DNA of 36,288 nucleotides from Spirochaetes bacterium GWB1_27_13. GTDB lineage: Bacteria > Spirochaetota > GWE2-31-10 > MWDO01. The notes beneath the pieces were generated by a model. The model ran no database searches. It had not been told where the DNA came from and saw only the letters and a program-made list of their open reading frames with translations. The stretch covers positions 1 to 36,288 of the forward strand of contig MIAN01000086.1 in the NCBI GenBank assembly GCA_001829125.1. Reading direction: 5' to 3'. This document shows, in pieces, positions 27,311 to 35,750 of the stretch. The position numbers were made by a program, and so were the translations under genes. Each line of letters starts with the position of its first letter. The stretch's first letter is position 1.

Positions 27311-28312
27311 TCAATATTTTTTACATGATTCTCTTTCTATTACTTTTAAATCAATATTATAATCACCGTTATCATTAACTATAATTTTTACAGATTCTCT
27401 ACCAACATTCAATAAATCTTGAGATATTGTTGTCAATGCTGGATTATAATAAGCAGATGTAGTAATATTATCAAATCCAATAACTGAAATATGATTGGGA
27501 ACTTGTATGTTATTGTTTATTAAACCTTTTATTAGCCCAATAGCCATTATGTCAGCTGTAACAAATATAGATGTAATTTCTTTAAATTCCTGTAAATATT
27601 TTACAGAAGTTCTTAATCCTCCTTCATAAGATACCTCCTCATTAAATATATATTTATCGTTATATATAATATTATATTTTTCTAAAGCATTTTTATATCC
27701 TTTAAATCTATCAAAAAATACACCAAAATTATCTATATCACTATATAAAAACCCTATTTTCCTATGTCCAGATTTAATTAAATACTCTGTAGCTAAAAAT
27801 CCACCCTTAACATTATCTATATTTAAATATCTAAAATTATTAAATTTTTTATGATTTCCAAAAATAACAGTTTTTATACCTAAAGAATCTATTTGCTGAA
27901 GAATTTTTTCATTCTGATTACCTAAAATTATGATTCCTGAATAATTTCTCTTTATAATCGAATCAATATATTTTTTTTCATCTCTTAAACAAGATAATGT
28001 TACATCATAATTTAATAGAGATGCTTCAAGTTCAACTCCAGAAATAAAATCTGAATAAAATCCATTACCAGTAAAAAATATTTTTTCTTCATTCTCTAGT
28101 GGTATGTAAATAACCCCAATTAAATTTGTTTTTTTTGTTACCAATGACTTTGCATTTTGATCTGGAAAAAAATTATATTTCTTTATTATTTCTTTAATTT
28201 TATAAGAAATTTCTTCAGAAACTTTATTAGTTTTATTATTTAAAACATAAGAAACAGTTGCGGTTGATACCCCTGCTTCCATTGCTATATCTTTAATTGT
28301 TATTTTTTTCAT
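27311..28312 (-). CDS. LacI/GalR-family transcriptional regulator
   Basis: A 333-residue repressor of normal length. The N-terminal helix-turn-helix is about residues 3-24 (ITIKDIAMEAGVSTATVSYV), the hinge helix about 50-60 (QNAKSLVTKKT), and the sugar-binding periplasmic-type domain fills the rest (NLIGVIYIPL, SVIGFDNITTSAYYNPALTT near the end). It is followed 93 bases later by the glycosidase, and identical operators precede both genes. The operator at 28332-28347 sits between its -10 box and start codon, so it represses itself. The inducer is probably a product of the glycosidase (inference). Confidence 0.93.
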   Translation of the reverse strand: MKKITIKDIAMEAGVSTATVSYVLNNKTNKVSEEISYKIKEIIKKYNFFPDQNAKSLVTKKTNLIGVIYIPLENEEKIFFTGNGFYSDFISGVELEASLLNYDVTLSCLRDEKKYIDSIIKRNYSGIIILGNQNEKILQQIDSLGIKTVIFGNHKKFNNFRYLNIDNVKGGFLATEYLIKSGHRKIGFLYSDIDNFGVFFDRFKGYKNALEKYNIIYNDKYIFNEEVSYEGGLRTSVKYLQEFKEITSIFVTADIMAIGLIKGLINNNIQVPNHISVIGFDNITTSAYYNPALTTISQDLLNVGRESVKIIVNDNGDYNIDLKVIERESCKKY

Positions 28313-28331
28313 AAAAAACTCAAATATTATT

Positions 28332-28347
28332 AGTTAATCGTTTAACT
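28332..28347. promoter_or_regulatory. LacI-family operator, autoregulatory copy
   Basis: Identical 16-base site to 27278-27293. It lies directly downstream of the -10 box of the regulator's promoter and 20 bases before the start codon, a classic roadblock or occlusion position. Confidence 0.85.
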
Positions 28348-28350
28348 GAT

Positions 28351-28378
28351 AATATAATATTTTATCTTTTTTTGTCAA
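28351..28378 (-). promoter_or_regulatory. Promoter of the LacI-family regulator
   Basis: Minus strand TTGACA (28373-28378, perfect), 16-base spacer, TATATT (28351-28356). The operator begins within four bases of the -10 box. Confidence 0.7.
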
Positions 28379-28528
28379 TAAAAATTTTTTAAAATTATTA
28401 AAATTATATTAATCCCAGACTCTTTTGGAAAAGTATGTGAAACATACCTTAAACGCTTCTAAAAATTAAAAATCTTCCATACAAAAGCTTAAGAAATTAC
28501 AATATTTTTAAAAAAATAAATAAAACCA

Positions 28529-28557
28529 TTGATTTTTTTTTATATTTTTCGTATAGT
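28529..28557 (+). promoter_or_regulatory. metK promoter
   Basis: TTGATT (28529-28534), 17-base spacer, TATAGT (28552-28557). The predicted transcript has a leader of only about 40 bases, so there is no room for a SAM riboswitch. A small stem, GTATGT/ACATAC at 28433-28447, lies upstream of it and outside the transcript. Confidence 0.65.
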
Positions 28558-28601
28558 TATGAAAACTTAGTAATTTTTTTCATTGTAAAGGAGTTTTAAT
28601 A

Positions 28602-29771
28602 ATGGACCAAAATAGAAAATATTTATTTACATCAGAATCTGTAAGCGAAGGGCATCCAGATAAAATTGCAGATCAAGTTTCTGACGCAGTATTGGATGCT
28701 TGTTTAAGAGAAGACCCAAAATCAAGAGTTGCTTGTGAAACTTTCACTACAACTGGTATGGTTTTAGTTGGTGGTGAAATCACAACAAAATCTTATGTTG
28801 ACTTACAAAGCGTAGTTAGAGGTGTTGTTAAAAAAATAGGATATGATAGACCTGAATATGGTATTGATTTTGAATCAATGGCTGTTATTAGCACAATTCA
28901 TTCTCAATCACCAGATATTTCACAAGGTGTAACAGAAGGTCAAGGATTATTCAAAGAACAAGGAGCAGGAGACCAAGGAATGATGTTTGGTTTCGCTTGT
29001 AAAGAAACTCCTGAATTAATGCCAGCACCTGTTAAATATGCTCATAAAATATTAGAATATGCAGCTGAATTAAGAAAAAATGGTGGAATTACATGGCTTA
29101 GACCAGATTCAAAAAGCCAAGTTACAATTGAATATGAAGGACATAAACCAATTAGAATTGATACAGTTGTTGTTTCTCATCAACACGATGAAAATATTGG
29201 TTATAATGATTTAAAAGAAGAAATCATTGAAAAAATTCTTAAACCAATTTTAGAACCAACTGGATTACTCGATAAATCAACAAGATTTTTTATTAACCCA
29301 ACAGGTAGATTTGTTATCGGAGGACCTCATGGAGACTCTGGTTTAACAGGTAGAAAAATTATTGTTGATACTTATGGTGGTATGGGTAGACATGGTGGTG
29401 GTGCTTTCAGTGGTAAAGACCCATCAAAAGTTGACAGATCAGCAGCTTACATGGGTAGATATGTTGCAAAAAATGTTGTTGCAGCTGACCTTTGTGAAAG
29501 ATGTGAAATTCAAGTTTCTTATGCTATTGGTGTTCCATTCCCAGTATCTGTAATGGTTGATACATTTGGCACAGCAAAAGTTCCAGAAGCAAAAATAGAA
29601 GAAGCTGTAAAAAAAGTTTTTGATCTTTCTCCTGGTGGTATCGTTAGAACACTTGATTTATTAAAACCAATTTATCAAGCAACAGCTGCTTATGGTCACT
29701 TCGGAAGAGAAATTTTCAGCTGGGAAAAAGCAGACAAAGTTCAAGAATTACTCAAAGAAATTGGCAAATAA
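28602..29771 (+). CDS. metK: S-adenosylmethionine synthetase
   Basis: A 389-residue enzyme of normal length making SAM from methionine and ATP in the cytoplasm. Signature motifs are intact: [18 protein letters not shown] at 15-32, [12 protein letters not shown] near 121-132, [14 protein letters not shown] near 246-259 and [19 protein letters not shown] near 265-283, which carry the ATP, phosphate and Mg/K sites. The start has AAGGAG eight bases upstream. It has its own promoter and terminator, so it is a single-gene unit. GC and codon use appear higher than neighbours, as expected for a highly expressed, conserved gene. Confidence 0.98.
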   Translation: MDQNRKYLFTSESVSEGHPDKIADQVSDAVLDACLREDPKSRVACETFTTTGMVLVGGEITTKSYVDLQSVVRGVVKKIGYDRPEYGIDFESMAVISTIHSQSPDISQGVTEGQGLFKEQGAGDQGMMFGFACKETPELMPAPVKYAHKILEYAAELRKNGGITWLRPDSKSQVTIEYEGHKPIRIDTVVVSHQHDENIGYNDLKEEIIEKILKPILEPTGLLDKSTRFFINPTGRFVIGGPHGDSGLTGRKIIVDTYGGMGRHGGGAFSGKDPSKVDRSAAYMGRYVAKNVVAADLCERCEIQVSYAIGVPFPVSVMVDTFGTAKVPEAKIEEAVKKVFDLSPGGIVRTLDLLKPIYQATAAYGHFGREIFSWEKADKVQELLKEIGK

Positions 29772-30130
29772 TTTATATACACTGACAGCTTAAACAATTG
29801 TTAGTAAAAACATTATGGGATTGGCTAGAAAGCACTTAACTTTTTAACTAATCCCATTTAATTTTACAATCTATCTTAATCATTACATTCAAATCAAAAT
29901 CCTTATCTAAAGACTTGACAATAATTAAAAAAACTATTAAAAAATATATTCTAAGTATTGTTGGGTTGTCATTACAAGAAGACTGTTGAAACAATCTCAT
30001 AATTATACAAACTATTAATGGATTTTAACAATATATATTAAAACAGGTTACTACGAAGAACACGAAAATTTTGAAACAATTTAAATAAAATAAAAATATT
30101 TTAACCACTATTGAAAGGTAAGGAGAAATT
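29772..30130. other. Intergenic region between metK and dapL with degenerate dispersed repeats
   Basis: After the metK terminator there is no gene. The sequence at 29961-30000 (GTCATTACAAGAAG through CAATCTCAT) resembles the widespread GTCATTGCGAGG-CAATCTC intergenic repeat. The sequence at 30041-30075 (TTACTACGAAGAACACGAA) resembles another common repeat, ACCACGAAGAACACGAAG. A TTGACA at 29915-29920 has no well-spaced -10, so the dapL promoter is uncertain. Confidence 0.5.
29815..29866 (+). terminator. Intrinsic terminator of metK
   Basis: ATGGGATTGG (29815-29824) pairs with CTAATCCCAT (29848-29857), with one G-T pair, and is followed by the T-rich TTAATTTT. It begins about 45 bases after the metK stop. 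Confidence 0.65.
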
Positions 30131-31360
30131 ATGATTAAAATAAATAGAAATTATCTAAAATTGCAAGGAAGTTATTTATTTGCAGAGGTAGCAAGACATG
30201 TTAAAGAATTTCAAGAGTTAAATCAAGACAAAAGAATTATAAGACTCGGAATTGGTGATGTTACAGAACCTTTATCTCAAAATGTGATTAAAGGACTAAA
30301 TGAAGGTGTTGCTCACATGGGTAAAAGAGAAACATTTCAAGGATACCCTCCCTACGAAGGTTTTGCTTTTTTAAGAGAAAAAATTGCAGAAATAGATTTT
30401 AAAAGCAAAGGCATAAATATTTGTGCTGACGAAATTTATGTTAGTACAGGTGCTAAAGAAGACACTGCTAATTTTCAAGAACTCTTTGATACAAGTGTAA
30501 AAATTGCTATAACAGACCCAGTGTACCCAGTTTACCTTGATAGTAATGTTATGGCAGGAAGAACGGCTTCTTTTAAAAATGGTAGATTTGATGGAGTGCA
30601 TTATCTAAATTGTAATGAAGAAAATAATTTTACCCCAGATTTGCCAACAGAAAAGGTTGATTTAATTTATTTATGTTTTCCAAATAACCCAACTGGACAA
30701 GTTGCAACAAAAGAATATTTAAAAAAATGGGTTGATTATGCTAAAGCAAATAAAGCATTAATTTTATTTGATGCAGCTTACGAGGCTTTTGTTAGAGAAA
30801 AAGACATTCCAAAAAGTATATTTGAGATAGAAGGTGCTAAAGAAGTTGCAGTTGAGTTTAGGTCTTTATCAAAAACTGCTGGTTTTACTGGGACTAGATG
30901 TGCATATACGATTATTCCAAAAGATCTAAAAATCTATGATGATGATGGAAAAGAACATTCTTTAGGAAGTTTATGGCTTAGAAGACAAGCAACTAAATTT
31001 AATGGAGTTTCTTATATTATCCAAAAAGGTGCAGAACAAGTTTTTACAAAAGAAGGTCAAGAAGAAGTAAAAAAAACAATTGATTACTATCTTGATAATG
31101 CAAAAATAATAACTGAAGGACTAACAAAACTTGGCATAAAATATTCTGGTGGCAAGAATTCTCCTTATATATGGCTTAAAACTCCAAAAAAACTTTCTTC
31201 ATGGGAATTTTTCCACAAATTATTGAATGACTGCTATGTAGTAGGAACTCCTGGCGTTGGCTTTGGCAGCTGCGGCGAAGGCTACTTTAGACTTACCGCT
31301 TTTGGCAAAAAAGACGATGTTATTGAAGCAATCGATAGACTTGGAAAGTTGAAGATATAA
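30131..31360 (+). CDS. dapL: LL-diaminopimelate aminotransferase
   Basis: A 409-residue class I/II PLP aminotransferase converting tetrahydrodipicolinate directly to LL-diaminopimelate for lysine and peptidoglycan. The N-terminal block KINRNYLKLQGSYLFAEVAR and RLGIGDVTEPL are characteristic of DapL. PNNPTGQVATKEYLKKW near 187-203 contains the PLP-contacting Asn. SLSKTAGFTGTRC near 249-261 carries the Schiff-base Lys. The DapL route is typical of spirochaetes, chlamydiae, plants and some anaerobes. AAGGAG lies five bases upstream of the ATG. A strong terminator follows. Confidence 0.96.
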   Translation: MIKINRNYLKLQGSYLFAEVARHVKEFQELNQDKRIIRLGIGDVTEPLSQNVIKGLNEGVAHMGKRETFQGYPPYEGFAFLREKIAEIDFKSKGINICADEIYVSTGAKEDTANFQELFDTSVKIAITDPVYPVYLDSNVMAGRTASFKNGRFDGVHYLNCNEENNFTPDLPTEKVDLIYLCFPNNPTGQVATKEYLKKWVDYAKANKALILFDAAYEAFVREKDIPKSIFEIEGAKEVAVEFRSLSKTAGFTGTRCAYTIIPKDLKIYDDDGKEHSLGSLWLRRQATKFNGVSYIIQKGAEQVFTKEGQEEVKKTIDYYLDNAKIITEGLTKLGIKYSGGKNSPYIWLKTPKKLSSWEFFHKLLNDCYVVGTPGVGFGSCGEGYFRLTAFGKKDDVIEAIDRLGKLKI

Positions 31361-31441
31361 TTAGATAAATTTATATATAAATGTGGATTTCTAATTACAT
31401 TTTTAGTATAAATTCTAACACGAAGAAATTTTATTAAATAA

Positions 31442-31476
31442 AAAAAGAACAGGAACCCCTCCTGTTCTTTTTATTA
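31442..31476. terminator. Bidirectional terminator between dapL and the SnoaL-like lipoprotein
   Basis: A perfect 13-base stem (AAAAAGAACAGGA with its complement) with a five-base loop ACCCC, flanked by A and T runs. It works in both directions and sits between convergent genes. Confidence 0.92.
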
Positions 31477-31489
31477 TACTACTCCAATA

Positions 31490-31990
31490 TTATTTTGAAG
31501 GAATTACTCCTAAGTCTTTCATCAAGCCAAACATATTTGTAGTTTGCCATTCTGCTGTGACTTTGCCGTTTTTTACTTCTCTAATAAACATTCCAGTTGC
31601 TAATATTCGTTTGCCAGTTGCAGGGATACCCATAAAGCTTCCTGAATTTGTCATTTCATTTGTATAATCAACAGCAACAAGTTCGCCTTCTCCAATAACT
31701 CTCAAAAATTTCATATCCATTTCTGTCATAGAAGTACACAAAACATTTTTCATAAAACCAATGTATTGTTGTTTATTCATCGGAGGGTTGCCATCACCAA
31801 TGTAAGTAAAATTATCATCAAGTAATTGATTTACTTTATCCCAATCCCCGCTCATTATAGATTTTGAAACTCCAAGTGCAATTTCTTTATTTTTTTCCAT
31901 TTTATCTTCTCCTGTTTTTAAATTTGTTTTACATCCTGTAAAAGTTAAAATTAATATTATTGTTGAAAAAATTAATATTTTTAGATTCAT
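31490..31990 (-). CDS. SnoaL-like (NTF2-fold) lipoprotein
   Basis: A 166-residue secreted protein. The signal peptide ends FTGC, making Cys20 the lipid anchor. The mature part (about 32-160) looks like a SnoaL/ester-cyclase NTF2-like domain: LGVSKSIMSGDWDKVNQLLD, FTYIGDGNPPMNKQQYIGFM, ending GKVTAEWQTTNMFGLMKDLG. Such proteins bind or convert small molecules, but their function at the cell surface is unknown. An AGAAAGG site lies nine bases upstream, and a TATAAT (minus strand, 32020-32025) could be its -10. It is a single-gene unit. Confidence 0.82.
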   Translation of the reverse strand: MNLKILIFSTIILILTFTGCKTNLKTGEDKMEKNKEIALGVSKSIMSGDWDKVNQLLDDNFTYIGDGNPPMNKQQYIGFMKNVLCTSMTEMDMKFLRVIGEGELVAVDYTNEMTNSGSFMGIPATGKRILATGMFIREVKNGKVTAEWQTTNMFGLMKDLGVIPSK

Positions 31991-32148
31991 AGTAATAAAC
32001 CTTTCTTTTAGTTAAGAATATTATACAATAACAAATCATAATACAAATTCTAAATAAATATGCATGCCTAAATATTTATGAAGTTATCATAGGATTGTTA
32101 TTTCATCGAATTGAATTTACTATATAAAGTGTTTTATGTAAACTTATA

Positions 32149-32949
32149 TCAACTTATGTTTTGAGACAAAAAACTAATATTATAAGACATTTCTTTCACA
32201 TATTCTACAGGAGAAACGCCATTGATATTTTTAAAAAACATGTTGAAATATTCGGGTGATTTGAACCCAAGATTGTAAGATATTTCTTTAATACTTTTGT
32301 TATTCTTCATTAAGATTTTTTTTGCTTCAAGATTTAATCTGTAATTTAGTGACTGTTTAGGAGTAATGCCAGTTGTATCTTTAAAAATTCTATTTAAAGT
32401 TCTTGTCGTTACGATTAATTTATTTGCGTAATAATTTATGTTGTGAGAAAAAGCGTATTCTTTATCAATTGCTTTTACAAATTCTTTAACAATAGGATGT
32501 TCAACCATTCGCTCCGAATTAGAATCATTTCTAAAAGATTCGATATATTTTATTACTAATAGAGAATGTAATAACAATATTTCAGGATTTGTTTCTTCCA
32601 TCATCATAAAAAAAACTTTTTCTATTTTTAGAAACTGCTCTTCATTTAAGGATAATTGAAAAACACCAGTTATTGGACATAAAAACAAAAATGCTTGAGC
32701 AATTAAAATATCTTTAATATCTTTGTCGAATACAAAAATATATGCCTCTTCTATATCTACAAATATATTTTTTGTTTCATAAAAAGGAGAACTATTCATA
32801 ACTGTAAAATTTGTGAATAAAAATTCTTTTCCTTTTAAATTTAGTTCTAATTTTCCTTTTTTAAAAAAAATCAATTTTTGCTTATCTTTGTAAAGATTAA
32901 TAATGTCTTGATATTCATTTGAATTTACTACTTTTATAATTTTAACCAT
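32149..32949 (-). CDS. AraC-family transcriptional regulator
   Basis: A 266-residue regulator. The C-terminal 100 residues are the double helix-turn-helix of AraC proteins: INYYANKLIVTTRTLNRIFK (first), then IKEISYNLGFKSPEYFNMFF (second) and GVSPVEYV. The N-terminal about 150 residues are a cupin-like sensing domain (LELNLKGKEFLFTNFTVMNS). The ATG at 32949 is chosen over one at 32991 because AAAAAGGA lies nine bases upstream and because it removes an overlap with the preceding TPR gene. It follows that gene by 22 bases on the same strand and may share its transcript. Ligand and targets are unknown. Confidence 0.9.
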   Translation of the reverse strand: MVKIIKVVNSNEYQDIINLYKDKQKLIFFKKGKLELNLKGKEFLFTNFTVMNSSPFYETKNIFVDIEEAYIFVFDKDIKDILIAQAFLFLCPITGVFQLSLNEEQFLKIEKVFFMMMEETNPEILLLHSLLVIKYIESFRNDSNSERMVEHPIVKEFVKAIDKEYAFSHNINYYANKLIVTTRTLNRIFKDTTGITPKQSLNYRLNLEAKKILMKNNKSIKEISYNLGFKSPEYFNMFFKNINGVSPVEYVKEMSYNISFLSQNIS

Positions 32950-32971
32950 AATATACAATCCTTTTTTAACA

Positions 32972-35026
32972 CTACGGTATTCTAACCCCAATGTCTTTTC
33001 TTTTATAATTATTGGATTTATCGATAGTTAGATACTTCGATTTGTATTCCAGAAAACTTGGAGATTTACCAAATTTTTGAGTTAGAATATATTCTATTCT
33101 TTTTAATTCTGTATTTTTGTACTTTCTTTTATAACATAAAGCTAACATCACTAAGTATGGAGCTTTTAGTTGATTCTTTTTTATTAAATGTAAAATTAGT
33201 TTTTCTGATTTTTCAGTCATTCCATAAGTATAATAACAACAGGATAACATAAATTTTATATAAGGATTATCTTTTTCTTTATTTTCAATCAAATATTTTT
33301 CGAGTCTATTTATTGCAAGATCAATTCTTCCTTTTTTGCAATAAATTATTGATTCGTAAATTAAAACTCTTTTAAAACTTGAGTTAGTATATTCTATAAG
33401 CTTACAAAGTCTAACTGATTGTAAAAAATTGTTATTTTTATAAAAATATATCAATGATTTAAATTGAGTAGGAAGGTACAAGGGATTTAGGTCAAATGTT
33501 TTTTTTAGGAAAAAAAAGCCTTTTTTGTTGTCTTTAATTTTAAAATATACTTCTGAAAGCAAATAATAGGATTTTTCTTTATCTTTCTCTATATTTTTCA
33601 AAATTTTTATCGCTTCATTAAAATTACTTCTCTTAATGAGATGATAAGAATAGTAGAATGCTATGTGTTCATTTGTAGGATTTAACTTGTGCATTTTTTC
33701 TAGATGAATCAGTACTTGATGAGTAAAATTTCGTAATTCAAAAAGGTCTATCAATTTTAAAAGTGTGTTTAAATCATTTGGCATTAATTGGTGAAGTCTA
33801 TAAAAATAAAAAACAGACTTTTCGTATTGTTTATTCTTCAAAAAATAATTTGCCGTAGCCTCCAAAAACATACAATTATTACGAAAAATAATTTTTAATT
33901 CTCTAAAATAAAAATTAAAATCTATTGGTTTTCCAGCAAATATCGTTGAATAATAATAAAAAAGTAGTGTTTTATCATTAAAATATCTACTTTTTATAAA
34001 TTTTTTAGACATTAGATGAGATTTTAAATAATTTTGTTGTTCAATTAATACAAGTAGATAAAAATTGTTTATCGAAACATTTGTTTGAGTTGTTTTAAAT
34101 ATTAAATTAAAAACATTTAACGCTCTTGTTATATCATTCGTTAAAAACCTTGATTTTGCAAGACAAAACAACAAATTTACATCATGTTGATTATTATTAA
34201 CGAGTTGAATGATTAGAGGAATCGCCTCTTTATATTTTTTTCTTCTATATAATGTGTAAGCGAGGAGTTTTTTAAAGTTTATCAATGAAATATCTGGGAA
34301 AAAGTCTTTATCCTTTATTGATTTTAGCATATTTTCGAGTTTTTCTAAATCATTCGTCAAATTATAAAGATATGCTAATGTTAATTTGACAGACTCATTT
34401 TTTGGGAATGCGTCGTTTAGAAACTCAAAATATTCTTTTGATAAGTCATATCTTTCTTCAGACAAAAATATAAGCCCTATCTGAAAATATGATGGATAAC
34501 AATTTTTATTTATTTGAATGGATTCTAAAAAAAGTTTTTTTGCCTCGTCTATTTGATTTTTTGTGTAATGAAAATTGGCAAGGTTAAATAATGATGCAGA
34601 AAATGATATGCAAAATAATTTTTTTTCAAATAAAATAGAAGGACATTTCTTAAAAAAAGAAACACTTTCCGCAAATCGATTTAGGTTATAATAAGCAAGG
34701 GCAAGATAAAAATTAGCTAAAGAATTAATTTTTGCAATTTTTGTTAGAAAGTCAATTGACCTCTCAAATTCTTTTAGTGCAAGTAAAGTTTTTCCAATAT
34801 AGAGATTGTACGATAAGTTTGAAGAATCTTCTTCATAGCATATTTTAAAATATTTAAAAGCTTGAGAATAATTTCTTTTAAAAAAATAAATTTTACCGAT
34901 AAAATAATATGATAATGTATGAAAAGGATTAATCTTAATTTGCTCTTTAAAATAAGACAAAGCATGATCAAAAGATTTTTGCTTAAATAAGTTTAAACCT
35001 TTAAAAAAAAATTGAAAGTTTTTCAT
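32972..35026 (-). CDS. Large TPR-repeat protein
   Basis: A 684-residue all-helical protein built of tetratricopeptide repeats of about 34 residues from end to end. Clear examples are FDHALSYFKEQIKINPFHTL, YSQAFKYFKICYEEDSSNL and FNEAIKILKNIEKDKEKSYY. No enzymatic domain, signal peptide or membrane helix is visible, so it probably scaffolds protein contacts in the cytoplasm. The ATG at 35026 is preferred to a GTG at 35059, which lies inside a dispersed repeat and has no ribosome site; even the ATG has a weak one. It is followed by the AraC regulator 22 bases downstream. Partners are unknown. Confidence 0.85.
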   Translation of the reverse strand: MKNFQFFFKGLNLFKQKSFDHALSYFKEQIKINPFHTLSYYFIGKIYFFKRNYSQAFKYFKICYEEDSSNLSYNLYIGKTLLALKEFERSIDFLTKIAKINSLANFYLALAYYNLNRFAESVSFFKKCPSILFEKKLFCISFSASLFNLANFHYTKNQIDEAKKLFLESIQINKNCYPSYFQIGLIFLSEERYDLSKEYFEFLNDAFPKNESVKLTLAYLYNLTNDLEKLENMLKSIKDKDFFPDISLINFKKLLAYTLYRRKKYKEAIPLIIQLVNNNQHDVNLLFCLAKSRFLTNDITRALNVFNLIFKTTQTNVSINNFYLLVLIEQQNYLKSHLMSKKFIKSRYFNDKTLLFYYYSTIFAGKPIDFNFYFRELKIIFRNNCMFLEATANYFLKNKQYEKSVFYFYRLHQLMPNDLNTLLKLIDLFELRNFTHQVLIHLEKMHKLNPTNEHIAFYYSYHLIKRSNFNEAIKILKNIEKDKEKSYYLLSEVYFKIKDNKKGFFFLKKTFDLNPLYLPTQFKSLIYFYKNNNFLQSVRLCKLIEYTNSSFKRVLIYESIIYCKKGRIDLAINRLEKYLIENKEKDNPYIKFMLSCCYYTYGMTEKSEKLILHLIKKNQLKAPYLVMLALCYKRKYKNTELKRIEYILTQKFGKSPSFLEYKSKYLTIDKSNNYKRKDIGVRIP

Positions 35027-35051
35027 AATATACCAAAAATTTTTAGGATTG

Positions 35052-35125
35052 TATAACACAGATTAATCAGATTGTCACAGATTAAAATAGCATAATTACC
35101 TAATATTAAAGTAATTAGATTTATA
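35052..35125 (+). repeat. Dispersed repeat, copy B
   Basis: Same-orientation partner of 1303-1385 (first 27 bases identical, nine bases shorter in the middle). Its first bases overlap the alternative GTG start of the TPR gene. Confidence 0.75.
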
Positions 35126-35191
35126 ATCAAACTAGTTTCTTGTAGTCTATAATTTCTGACAGACCTGAAAATATACCCAGATTAGGCTGGC

Positions 35192-35320
35192 TACAATAAT
35201 CTGATTAATTAGTGTTATCTAAACACTGATTTTCAGAGATTTTCTACGATTAACATAGATTTTACTTTTATATAGAAAAGCATAATCTGCTTTAATTAGT
35301 GCTAATCCGTGTTATAGTAT
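35192..35320 (-). repeat. Inverted degenerate copies of the dispersed repeat
   Basis: Read on the minus strand, 35192-35216 gives TAACACTAATTAATCAGATT, differing from the start of copy B at two positions. Minus strand 35284-35320 gives a further related unit beginning ATAACACGGATTAGCAC. Confidence 0.5.
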
Positions 35321-35361
35321 AGAAAAAATAATAATTTATGTCAAATATTTTAGGAGGCAAA

Positions 35362-35634
35362 ATGTTTGTTGGTATTGCAGTTGATTTTGTTACAGATGAT
35401 TCTAAAATAAAAGTAGATCAGATTTTAAAAGAATATGGTTTAAAAAAAATCCAAATAAATTTATATGAAAGTTTTGAATTTCCATCCAAAAAACTCGGCA
35501 ACCTCAAAAAAGATATAACAGAGTGTCTCGATATGGATGATAAATTAAGACTCTATCAATTTCCACTTGATGATACTTTTAAAATTAGCTATATAGAAAA
35601 CAGAAAATGGAAAAGGCTTTCTATTACGCAATAA
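35362..35634 (+). CDS. Orphan Cas2-like small protein
   Basis: A 90-residue protein with the layout of Cas2: first strand MFVGIAVDF with Asp8 at the end (the Cas2 metal-binding position), helix KVDQILKEYGLKKIQINLYE, strand and helix LKKDITECLDMDDKLRLYQF, where RLYQF mirrors the RIYPL strand of Cas2. Cas2 is a ferredoxin-fold dimer that with Cas1 builds the spacer integrase; related VapD proteins are ribonucleases. There is no Cas1 or CRISPR array in the window, so an independent role (toxin or nuclease) is more likely than adaptation. The ATG at 35362 is preferred to 35338 because AGGAGG lies just upstream. Confidence 0.65.
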   Translation: MFVGIAVDFVTDDSKIKVDQILKEYGLKKIQINLYESFEFPSKKLGNLKKDITECLDMDDKLRLYQFPLDDTFKISYIENRKWKRLSITQ

Positions 35635-35649
35635 ATTATATACCAAGCA

Positions 35650-35683
35650 TTAACTGGTTTTAGCAATAACTAAAACTAGTTAA
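35650..35683. repeat. 14-bp stem hairpin after the Cas2-like gene
   Basis: TTAACTGGTTTTAG (35650-35663) and CTAAAACTAGTTAA (35670-35683) pair around a six-base loop, with one G-T pair. It lies between convergent genes and could terminate both, although no T tract follows on either side. The following 20 bases contain a weak repeat-like segment, AAAACACGAA. Confidence 0.6.
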
Positions 35684-35750
35684 GATCATGAAAGACATCA
35701 AAAACACGAATAAAATACAATATAAAAGAGAATTATGATTAAGAAAAATC

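Larger units (their letters stand above)
35027..35361. other. Repeat-rich intergenic region
   Basis: No gene is visible between the TPR gene and the Cas2-like gene. Besides dispersed repeat copy B (35052-35125), it holds related inverted copies near 35192-35216 and 35284-35320, making the stretch a cluster of degenerate ACACAGATTAATC-type units. Confidence 0.6.

Noticed and set aside
28401-28601. Possible SAM riboswitch ahead of metK
   Set aside because: The promoter TTGATT-17-TATAGT leaves a leader of only about 40 bases, and no SAM-I, SAM-II or SMK core is present. The small GTATGT/ACATAC stem lies upstream of the transcript.
35027-35059. Upstream GTG start for the TPR protein
   Set aside because: It lies inside the dispersed repeat copy B and has no ribosome binding site; the ATG at 35026 fits the first TPR better.
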